Shown here one piece after another: positions 1 through 9,006 of a stretch of 64,000 nucleotides of DNA. The notes beneath the pieces are model-generated. The model made no database searches. It was not told the DNA's origin and saw only the letters and a list, made by a program, of their open reading frames with translations. Every line of letters begins with the position of its first letter. The stretch's first letter is position 1. Position numbers and translations under genes: made by a program. Source of the DNA: Chondrus crispus (lineage: Eukaryota > Rhodophyta > Florideophyceae > Gigartinales > Gigartinaceae); the NCBI RefSeq assembly GCF_000350225.1, contig NW_005179241.1, forward strand, positions 362,264 through 426,263, read 5' to 3'.

Positions 1-762
1 CAGTGAGAAGCCGCCAACTCTTCCAAAAAAGTAGGGGGAGATACAAGTGACCCCGGGGCCGGTTCGACCAAGGGAAGACTATATCAGCCGGGAAGTGTAC
101 AGTGTGCACGAGAAAGGAGAACGGCGAGGGAAGAGAAGAAGAACTTCAAGCAGCCAGCTGTCGACGACAGCACTTCCAAGATGGATCTCACTGATAGTGA
201 GAATTCGGTGCAGCATCACCCGGACAGAGACGCGAAGCGCGATAGTCACAAGGGAAACGTTGGTGCGGGAAGAACCGAAGAGGGAGAGAGACGCGACATC
301 ACTTCCGCGATGACGATCGCAGACGGGGCAGCTGCTACGACAGAATTGGGTACTCGTGGTGATTAGCTCGGAAGAGTATCGCCATACGGAGTCAATGAAG
401 AAAGAGCGGAGGCACGTGCAGCAGGTGTCTACAAGGAGAGTGCAACCGACGGAGGCAATTAGGAGCATCGACGTTGTCCGAAACCACATGGAAGGTACAG
501 TAGAGCTCGGTCGCGGAAATAATTAGCCCAACTGGGTGCGACCGGATGGGTCAAGCATGTTCCAAGACGACCCTTAATTTTCTTGCATCACAAAGACCAG
601 GCCCCATGCCTCATGTGCACACACATAATGTGTCACGGTCTTTCTCTCCAATGGGACGGATGCTGTGAGGAAAGAACACCAGCCGGAGCAGTATGTACAA
701 TTGCCGATGGGTAGGCCGACAGACTTACCCGATCCATGCGATAAGGAAACAGAATACCCTAC
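1..762 (+). other. G0 internal region without recognisable gene
   Basis: The stretch is purine-rich on the plus strand, which is the sense strand of G0. Short open frames are present but none looks like a known protein or recurs in the related elements. By position it corresponds to the long region between the chromodomain and the antisense gene in G2 (35913-40020 read on its minus strand). I see no RNA gene or other discrete element. Confidence 0.5.
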
Positions 763-1427
763 TGTGGCATGACGGCGGTTCGCGATTAGATTTAGATCAG
801 ATCAATACGAGCCACACACGCGCACACGTGTACCCCCACGTGTACGGAGAACACGCGAACACACGCGTACACGTGTAGGAGGCGCGTACCACCGCGCGTA
901 CCGTACGCGTCTCACACGTGTGCTGTCAGCCCCGACGGCTGACAGCATTCCAGCGCGGGACGACCCGCGCTACAGTAAGGTACTACAGCATACCGGTACT
1001 GTAGTATTGTGATAGACGCATTGTATACATTAAATACGGGCGCGACCGGCGACGGGCGGAGAAGGACAAGCACGGACTTGTCCACGACCTACCGCCTAGA
1101 TCCGTCTTCCAGCTTAACTAACGAGCGCGATCCGTCTTCGCGCGCGTTAACCGGGACCAAGCCGGTAGGGGACAGCGGCGTACGCGAGCGAGCCTAGATC
1201 CGCCTCTGCCCGTCAGCGCTGGTACGTTACCCAGCGCTGCTCCGGGGCGTCGAGGCGTAGATCGGCCTGCGCGTACGCTCGTCCCCGACCGTCTCCCTCT
1301 ACCACGCTACCAGGGCCCGCTTCCCTGTCTCGTTAGCTGTGTGTTCTCCCCGTCTTCTTGCCCCTCGTACGGGGTCTACGTCGAGCTAAGTATACACCCC
1401 TCTCCGTTGGGGGGGTGTTATACTACA
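763..1427 (+). repeat. Solo LTR, Gypsy family B (copy E1)
   Basis: A 665-bp LTR runs from TGTGGCATGA to GTTATACTACA. The flanks CCTAC (758-762) and CTTAC (1428-1432) look like a slightly diverged 5-bp target duplication, and no internal region is attached, so this is a solo LTR left by LTR-LTR recombination. It is homologous to the inverted copy at 17201-17866 and, more distantly, to the 5' LTR of G4 (58155-58825). It is rich in ACACGTGT motifs. A 9-bp-stem hairpin lies at 923-945 (CTGTCAGCC / GGCTGACAG), followed by a TATA-like TACATTAAATAC near 1025. Confidence 0.85.
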
Positions 1428-2403
1428 CTTACCTTTTTAATATGTTGAGATAATTCTTGGAAACGAGAGAATCTATCGTTCTACATCGGAGATGTGGGTT
1501 GCAGAAAACTGTTTAACAGGGAGGTGGTAGACTGACATGAGAAAGGAGCGGGACGACGAATCAAGACAGTGCCGCATGATCCGCGACCGTGTTGACCGCG
1601 GGACGGACAAAAGAGGAGCCTTTCAACGACCAATTCTCTTTGCACCTCCACACCACGTTTTTACGATGACTAGGACGAATTGAGACTGCAATCACCCAGG
1701 ATAACCCCACAACACGCCCACGGCATTTTTTTGATACGCCGTATCAATACGGAAAGGGGAAAAAGAAGTTCTCCAAAAATTCTACGAGACCTGACGGCCC
1801 CAACGCGACACACCCGGTAGTCCCGTCCCTCATTTATGGACGTCATCCGTCGGACAACACTGTACTGTGTGCACAGCTCGACGGGGAAACCAATGTTTTG
1901 GCGGATAAAGAGGAGAGGAGAAGACAGAGACAACCACCGGAAACTTTCTCTCTCATAACAACCCGCGTCGAGTGTCCAGTAGGACAGGCTGGCAAAGAGA
2001 TGCCAAACAGGCTCAGCGACACGCCATGCCAAGGATAAACAGGAGGAACTGAAGAGAAGGAAACATAGGGGAATCAGGGAAGGGAAAATTGAAAATGCAA
2101 AAGAGGAGGAAATTGGTTAAAAGAAGGGTACGACCGCAGTGACGGTACGCGAAAAAAAGAGGAGGAAGTTGAAAATAACAGGGGACTCGCAGGTGGTGTT
2201 TTTTTATCGCCCAAAGGTCGTACGATAAAGTCGCTAGTCGACTATCATGCGGGCACGATGGGAAAAGAAGGACAAGTCGCAAGGAAGTGCTGTGGCCGCC
2301 GTCTCAACGAGACTATGCCCCAAGGGATTTTCCCTTTGGAAGGGAAGTGACAAGTCGAGCTAGAACTCGCAAGTCATCTGGAGACGCCCTCTGGAGAGCT
2401 TCT
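1428..2403 (-). other. G0 purine-rich region plus tail of the antisense gene
   Basis: Most of this interval is non-coding and strongly A/G-biased on the plus strand (about 2040-2200 is the extreme). It resembles G2 around 35930-36500, read on the opposite strand, including a GTGACGGTACGC-like motif next to an A-run. The right-hand end, 2313-2403, reads on the minus strand as the short conserved C-terminal segment of the antisense gene (an A-R-L-V-T-S-L-P-K-G motif). That segment is cut off from the rest of the gene by the C1 insertion at 2404. Confidence 0.55.
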
Positions 2404-3143
2404 TATAGAAAGGTCAGCGGGGCAGAGGGAAGAAGGATGGTTGAAAGTTGCTGGTGGTTGACGGGAAAAGAAGTTGATGCCATTTTACTCTTGGTCGCCA
2501 ACTATTGGCGCTACTTATACTCTTCAAACTACATACAATTCGAGCCATTAGGGCTGGTCACGTGACTCTCCTTCTTGCACTCGTTGATAATCAAGTGACT
2601 CTCCCTGTTGCACTCTCGTTTGATAATCAAGTGACTCTCCTACTTCCACTCTCGGTTGATAATCAAATGACTCTCCTTCTTGCACTCTCGGTTGATAATC
2701 AAGTGACTCTCCTACTTCCACTCTCGGTTGATAATCAAATGACTTTCCTACTTGCACTCTCTCTTGCTAATAATTTGGGACCGTTTGAGAGTCAATAATA
2801 TCTGAATGTACTGTACTGTAGATTACAGATTTTACACTACGATTAATAACCACTGTGGCACATACGTCATACGTGTCACACACGTGTCAAATCGAGAAAA
2901 ATGAAACATGTTCAGAATGTACTGTAGCGTGCCACGAGGTACATAACTTACACGTGTCAACACCAAAATTGAAACATGCTCGTAAATAATAGGAAAGTGC
3001 AACCGTGTACAAATATGACACGTGTCCATGTTGAAGACCAAACATCCTGAAAATGCTCTTGCAAGCATTTTAGGTTTTGTCGACGTACACGTGTAATATC
3101 TGTCTAGGTTTGTAGCTTAGCATGTGGTCGAAGATTTCCAACA
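2404..3143 (-). repeat. C1 3' LTR
   Basis: The 3' LTR is 740 bp, longer than its 666-bp partner at 8341-9006. The extra length comes mainly from a minisatellite with a unit of about 34 bp around GTTGATAATCAA; this LTR has about five units (2570-2765) and its partner two. The 5' LTR instead carries an extra 31-bp repeat around ACACGTGTAGGACAAATGTC that is missing here. Several ACACGTGT motifs are present. Confidence 0.93.
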
Positions 3144-3152
3144 CTCCCCCTC
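3144..3152 (-). promoter_or_regulatory. C1 polypurine tract
   Basis: GAGGGGGAG on the minus strand abuts the 3' LTR directly, where plus-strand DNA priming takes place in LTR elements. A 14-bp stretch including it recurs inside the integrase region (5545-5558). Confidence 0.85.
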
Positions 3153-3154
3153 GA

Positions 3155-4600
3155 TCACATGCTTTTACTGGACACTGCAAGCCCCAGAAGTTCTACAAAC
3201 TTCTGGAATAGAATTCGCCCAAGTGCTTTGGTTAAGATATCCGCAGGCATCGAAGTGGTCGGACAATGCGACAAATACACAATGTTTCTCTTAATAGCAT
3301 CTCGTACGTAGTGGTATTTTACATCAACATGTTTGTTGCGACGGTTGATCGATTCATTCTGTGCAAACGAAATCGTCCCTGCATTGTCACACCCTATCAT
3401 GATCGTGGGATCAGAATCAAGTCCGAGGACATCAGCAACAACTTGACGCAACCAGGTCGCCTCCTTACATGCTTCACATAGTGCAATGTACTCAGCTTCG
3501 CACGTCGAAGTCGCAACCACAGTCTGTTTCCGGGAACTCCAACTGATAGCTCCACCACAGAACTTGAAAACATATCCGCTGGTCGACTTGCGAGAGTCTG
3601 AACAACCGGCCCAGTCAGCATCACTGAAGCCGAACAACTCCGGCGATTTGGATTTATTGTCAAACACGATTCCTAAGTTTCGAGTCCCTTGCACGTATCG
3701 CATTACTCGTTTTACACCTGCCCAGTGTGACTCACATGGGTTGGCAGAATGTTGGGAAAGCTTTCCAATGGCGTATGCCAAGTCTGGACGAGTACCAACC
3801 ATCAAGTACATAAGGCAACCGACTGCCTCACGATACGGTGCCTTTGTTTCGGAGTCGTTTTCGATAGAATTCGTGGTTTTGCGACCTTGTTCCATTGGAG
3901 TCAGAGAAGGGTTACAAGTCCACATTTTAAAACGGTTAAGCACATTTGATGCATACTTAGTTTGAGTGAGACTCAATGTCTTGATAGTGCGATCTCTTTG
4001 AATCTCAAGACCAATGCAGACTTTTGCTTCACCAAGGTCTTTCATCTCAAACCGTTTGTTAAGCTCCCCCTTCATCCATTTGATGGCATGGATATCACTA
4101 CCCGCGAGCAACAAGTCATCGACATAAAGTGCAATTAGCATGATAGTGTTACCAATGCGTTTAATGTAGAGGCACGGATCACTACGTGAAGTCTCAAATC
4201 CCAATTCACCGAGTAAGAAATCATCCACTTTGGTATGCCATTGACGAGGTGCTTGTTTAAGACCGTAAAGTGCCTTCAAAAGTTTACACACGTGATCACT
4301 TTTGCTTTTGTCAACGCAGCCTTCGGGTTGCTCCATGTGGATGTCTTCGTCCAAGTCGCCGTTCAAAAACGCAGTCACGACATCCATCTGATGAAGTTCA
4401 AGGTCGTAATGAGCAACTAAGGCAAGAAGTAGACGAATAGTGGTAAACTTTATGACAGGGGCATATGTCTCAGTATAGTCAAGACCCTGCACTTGCTGGA
4501 ATCCACGGGCAACAAGTCTGGCTTTTGCACTTCCAACTATATTGCCATTTGCATCAGGCAGCTGCTTGACATTGAAAACCCATCGAGATGTCAAGAGGTT
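3155..4600 (-). pseudogene. C1 pol: reverse transcriptase and RNase H
   Basis: This is the RT and RNase H part of the Copia polyprotein, which copies element RNA into DNA inside the virus-like particle. The RT begins around 4580 with a W-V-F-N-V-K motif, then K-A-R-L-V-A-R-G-F, D-Y-T-E-T-Y-A-P-V and L-Y-G-L-K-Q-A-P-R-Q-W. The catalytic Y-V-D-D-L lies at 4112-4126. RNase H (about 3660-3170) has G-F-S-D-A-D-W-A-G, a D-S-R-K-S-T-S-G motif, C-E-A-E-Y-I-A-L and the terminal D-I-L-T-K-A-L. The coding stretch ends just before the polypurine tract, as expected. It is part of an element with about one break overall. Confidence 0.92.
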
Positions 4601-5129
4601 TGACGTCTCAGATCGAGGAACAAGTTTCCAGGTCTGATTCTTAGTCTGCGATGCAAGTTCTTTGTTAATGCCGGTTTGACAGAATGCAGCTCTAGGACCG
4701 TGGGTTGCTTGTTTGAAAGTCTTGGGACCTTCAATAGCGACATGCGCATGTGAAAGAGGAGCAGCTGGAAAGCTGCTCCTCCACCATGATCCGGGAGGTC
4801 TACTGATTCGAAACGATCTTCGTACAGCTGGAGTCGGAGTTGGAGGGGTGACATTCGGAGTTTCGACGGAAGGTGATATATCATCTTCATCATTCTCACC
4901 TACAGAGTGAGTGTCCTCGTTTTCAATAACCTCCCCTGAAATTTCATCCTCTTCCGACCCAACGTCATTAGCATTTGGGGTATCGGCTTCATTCTCATTG
5001 TCGCCACCGAGCAATACAACGCCAACCACAGAGTTGATTGAACCTTTTTCATGTGCAGGAATGTCATGCATCCCACATGTCGATTCATCAAACTTGGCAT
5101 CTCCTGAAACAACAACTTTATTCAACTCA

Positions 5130-6010
5130 CCGTCCCAAAGTTTGTATGCTTTACTGCATTGCGAATAACCGAGAAACATCGCTTCACGCGCTCGCAAGTC
5201 AAGCTTACGGAGCTCTAACTTCGGTAATGTATACCAACACTTTGACCCAAATACTCGCAAATGGCCAACATTTGGAGTTGACTTCATCCAAATGTGATGG
5301 GGAGTCGTGTTAACTGGCAAAGCCCGTGAAGTAACTCGATTGCGTACATATACTGTAGTGGCAAGAGCCTCTGCCCAGAATCGTTTACTGACCTGTTTAT
5401 GAGAAAGCATGGAACGGACAAGATCAATCAAGGTTCGATTCAAACGTTCAGCAACACCGTTTTGTTAAGGTGTGTAGGCAGTGGTGAGCTGGTGCTGTGT
5501 ACCGTTTGAATCCAAATATGACTTGAATTCTGTCGACAAGTACTCTCCCCCTCGATCAGTGCGAAGCACCTTCACTTTGCGACCAGTGTGCGTTTGGGCA
5601 AACTGTTCATACAACTTGTATTTTGCAAAGGCCTCAGATTTATTTCGCATCGTGTACACAACAACCCAGTTCGAGTGATCATCTATGAATGTAATGAAGT
5701 ATCTCGAACCACCAATGGACTGTACTTCGAGCGGACCGCAAACGTCGGAATGTACCAAGTCAAGACAGTTCTGTGCTCGAGACGATGATCGCTGTTTCGG
5801 GATTACTGATCGCGTTGCTTTGCCAAACACACACGCAGGACAAACGAGAGAGTGATTGTCAGACTTTCGATTCATTGCTCTGATCACATCGCTTTGACGA
5901 ACATTGATGCCACTAACCACATTATTGTGAATCATTGATGCGATTCCTTGTACGTTAACATGGGCCATTCGTTCATGTAGCGTCTGCAAGGTAACTACGT
6001 GAGCAGAGAA
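5130..6010 (-). pseudogene. C1 pol: integrase
   Basis: The Copia integrase joins the cDNA to the chromosome. An HHCC zinc-binding region (H-E-R-M-A-H through C-P-A-C-V-F-G-K) precedes the catalytic core. Core motifs visible are L-V-H-S-D-V near 5746, Y-F-I-T-F-I-D-D-H-S and R-T-D-R-G-G-E-Y near 5557. The C-terminal part contains the W-A-E-A-L and V-F-G-S-K-C-W motifs usual in Copia elements. The D-R-G-G-E codons contain a copy of the element's own purine tract. Confidence 0.9.
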
Positions 6011-6199
6011 AGTTTCATTCATGACGTCAAGTATGAATAAATCCCCAACTTGACTAGCTGTGGCAACTAGAGTTGGTCCTGCAGTAACAATGCATTTGTC
6101 ATTTTCAAATGACACTTGCAAGCCCTTTGAAACGATTTGGCTAACAGACAGAAGCGAGTATCCGAAATCAGGGACGTGCAAAACGTTGGACAATTTGCA

Positions 6200-6420
6200 A
6201 GGATGTGGACTACCATTGACGTTCAACATGAATTCTACCTCACCACGACCAGCGACATTGGCACTAGCCTTCGTGCCCATCTCGACTGATCCAGATTGCA
6301 TCTGTTCATAAGTAACGAACAAAGAGCGATCAAACGTAATGTGAGCGCTGCAACCGGAATCGACAAGCCATGACCTTGCGTTCACTGCCTTCCTTTCGAG
6401 AGAAGAAGTCGAAAGCAGGC
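6200..6420 (-). pseudogene. C1 pol: aspartic protease
   Basis: The retropepsin-like protease matures the Copia polyprotein. The active-site loop reads W-L-V-D-S-G-C-S-A-H-I, with the catalytic Asp near 6361, followed by the V-L-H-V-P-D-F segment that Copia elements have at the protease/pre-integrase junction. It lies between the gag zinc knuckle and the integrase HHCC domain. Confidence 0.88.
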
Positions 6421-6479
6421 ATGTAAAGTCGCTTTCAGCAAAGGCAGCAGTAGAAGTTTCATCTCGAGATACGAATGCA

Positions 6480-7252
6480 CTTGGCTTCATGCCGGGGTTG
6501 CGGGACCGGAACCCGTCTGGCGGTGCTGGTCGGCACCCATTCACATCCTTGCCCCAGCAACGCGCTGCAGTATGCCCATGTCTATTGCAATTCGTACATT
6601 TCATATCGCGTCGAATAGGCATACGATTGACAAGTGCAGGTGGATGTGGTGATGAAGCAGAAGCGGTCTTCATGCTTTCTCGTTGCTCTTCTTGCAGCAG
6701 ACGACTCTTCACAAAATCGAGTCCAAACACTTTATCCTCATTGCCAAGTGCGTCAAGTGCAACAATCAAGTTATCGAATCGTGGAGGCAAGCCATTCAAC
6801 ACAGCCATTGCAATTTCTTTATCGTCAATCTCAACACTCATTGACTGCAATCTGGCAGCAAGTTGCTTCACACGATTGATGAACACGAGCACTTTCTCGG
6901 ATGGGAGCATGGATACAGTGTAAAAGTCGCGACGGGCGGCAAGTTTGTTGAGCAAAGTATGACGCTCAAACACGTTCAGAATTGCTTCCCATGTCTCTTT
7001 CGCACTGCTACACCCTCGCACATGTTGCAAGTAGTCATCAGAAAGCGTGAGTCCGATGACTGCCTTTGCTTTCGCATCACCACGAATCCACTTCCTGCGA
7101 TCATCTGAGGTCGCATTTTCCGATATATCATCAAAAACGTATTGATCGACATCTCGGAGAGCAAGCAGTAGCTGGATTTTCTGCTTCCAGATGTAAAAGT
7201 TAGATGCGGTCAGCTTCTCGATTCTGACCGATCCAGAGCTTTGGTCATCCAT
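6480..7252 (-). pseudogene. C1 gag
   Basis: The capsid/nucleocapsid part of the Copia polyprotein. I take the ATG at 7252 (M-D-D-Q-S-S-G). A capsid region of the UBN2/RVT-gag type follows, with L-T-A-S-N-F-Y-I-W-K and an A-K-E-T-W-E-A-I segment. A CX2CX4HX4C zinc knuckle (C-T-N-C-N-R-H-G-H-T-A-A-R-C) lies at 6557-6598. The next ATG-less extension upstream is open for a few codons but has no start codon. Confidence 0.9.
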
Positions 7253-8326
7253 TTCGCCAAATGGATGTACCCTTCGAGTATACAAGGTCTTCCGTCCCGG
7301 GATCCCAAGCCGTTAACCGATAGTCAACACAATGGCAAGCCCACCCGTATAGGAAGTTTGTAGCGATTACTCGGAAACGTTTTTGGTGCTTGTTCCCGGC
7401 GGAGTGGAACAAGCGTATTCTTCTTAAAAATGCCTTAGAGCGCTACCCCTATATGTCGGCCAGTGCAGGTCTTTCGACTGTGAACTAAATCAAACGTGCC
7501 ACGAGTAAGCACAACAACTTTGCCTGTAGACGAACCAGGACTTTTGGTTACTACCGCGAACGGTCCCTGCACCCTAAATCGGCTTGTCCAAACTTGATAC
7601 GGTACTGCCTCAGAGGGTCTCCCACAACACAAGAATGAAACTGCCTTCGTCGTACTCGTGTGATTTGTTCACAATCACTCCTTGGGTCACCCTCTTCCGT
7701 GCGAACTTAATCAAGGTACGGGACCTTATACACGTATAGTTAGAGGTTCAGTGTTTAGGCACGTATTCTCTTCACCCAGGGGACCGAAGTCGTACCTATA
7801 GGGCTAATACCGAGAGCGTTACCCACACCGCCGACGCACCTCCCGAAGGCAGAGTGCGGATCGACTAGACCAGTACACTGTGATCCTCCCCGAGGATCAG
7901 TAATTCGTCTCTCGACGATTCTTGGTCGGACCCTCGCTCAAGTCAGATTTCCAATGGCACCAGCCTTTCACCAAGAGCGAGGGTATGTTCCACTGAGGTT
8001 TTGGCAGTGCGTTGGCCACTAGGGACTTTCTTCCTCCCGACTAGCGGAAGGCTCACCCACAGCTCACACAACGACTGCCACGACAAAGCTGCAAGACCAC
8101 AAAGCTGATTTCCAAAAACTGGGAACTGACGGACCACCAAACTGCAAAATCGGCTGAAACGGTGATGAAAACGACGGCGAAAACGGAAAAAACTGAAAAA
8201 TCAAACCCGAAAGCGGAGACTGAAACTGATACCTTCTTCTTCTGCTTGACGAGCTGAACAAACTGATACTTGAACGACGGCGAAACTCGAACTTGAACCA
8301 AAACGAAGACGACGATCAGCGTTGAA
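7253..8326 (-). other. C1 5' leader
   Basis: The leader of about 1.07 kb between the primer site and gag has no recognisable domain. It is nearly the same in C2 (50916-51989). The part next to the LTR (8050-8300) can encode a small hydrophobic peptide in both copies, but the composition is repetitive and I would not call it a gene. The leader is expected to hold packaging and dimerisation signals. Confidence 0.6.
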
Positions 8327-8340
8327 CTGGGCCCATAACC
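8327..8340 (-). promoter_or_regulatory. C1 primer-binding site, initiator tRNA-Met half-molecule type
   Basis: The minus strand reads GGTTATGGGCCCAG directly after the 5' LTR. This is complementary to the anticodon stem-loop of eukaryotic initiator tRNA-Met (CTGGGCCCATAACC). Drosophila copia is known to use the same internal tRNA site. The copy in C2 is identical. Confidence 0.9.
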
Positions 8341-9006
8341 TATAGAAAGGTCAGCGGGGCAGAGGGAAGAAGGATGGTTGAAGGTTGCTGGTGGTTGTCG
8401 GGAAAAGAGGTTGATGCCATTTTACTCTTGGTCGCCAACTATTGGCGCTACTTATACTCTTCGAACTACATACAATTCGAGCCATTAGGGCTGGTCAAAT
8501 GACTCTCCTTCTTGCACTCTCGGTTGATAATCAAGTGACTCTCCTACTTCCACTCTCGGTTGATAATCAAATGACTTTCCTACTTGCACTCTCTCTTGCT
8601 AATAATTTGGGACCGTTTGAGAGTCAATAATATCTGAATGTACTGTACTGTAGATAACAGATTTTACAATACGATTAATAACCACTGTGGCACATACGTC
8701 ATACGTGTCACACACGTGTAGGACAAATGTCATATGTGTCACACACGTGTCAAATCGAGAAAAATGAAACATGTTCAGAATGTACTGTAGCGTGCCACGA
8801 GGTACATAACTTACACGTGTCAACACCAAAATTGAAACATGCTCGTAAATAATAGGAAAGTGCAACCGTGTACAAATATGACACGTGTTCATGTTGAAGA
8901 CCAAACATCCTGAAAATGCTCTTGCAAGCATTTTAAGTTTCGTCGACGTACACGTGTAATATCTGTCCAGGCTTGTAGCTTAGCATGTGGTCGAAGATTT
9001 CCAACA
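8341..9006 (-). repeat. C1 5' LTR
   Basis: The 666-bp LTR matches 2404-3143 except for repeat-number differences and a few substitutions. It carries two minisatellite units (about 8505-8590) and several ACACGTGT motifs. The end TGTTGGAAATC is shared with the C2 LTRs. Confidence 0.93.

Larger units (their letters stand above)
2404..9006 (-). mobile_element. C1: Ty1/Copia LTR retrotransposon, full length
   Basis: C1 is a 6603-bp Copia element on the minus strand. Its LTRs are 8341-9006 (5') and 2404-3143 (3'), each running TGTTGGAAA to TTTCTATA in element orientation. A perfect 5-bp target duplication, CTTCT, lies at 2399-2403 and 9007-9011. The order is 5' LTR, primer site, leader of about 1.07 kb, gag, protease, integrase, reverse transcriptase, RNase H, purine tract, 3' LTR, which is the Copia order. 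It is nested in the 3' end of the antisense gene of G0. The coding region is nearly whole, with about one break. It is a close sister of C2, so it is young. Confidence 0.95.

Noticed and set aside
2548-2798. Repetitive open frames on both strands with a regular peptide period
   Set aside because: They are translations of the 34-bp minisatellite in the C1 LTR, not genes. Not a CRISPR array either: units are adjacent, without unique spacers.
8053-8301. Small hydrophobic open frame in the C1/C2 leader, conserved in both copies
   Set aside because: The two elements are nearly identical overall, so conservation is uninformative. The peptide comes from a low-complexity repeat (G-A-A-A-C-style tracts) and has no recognisable motif.
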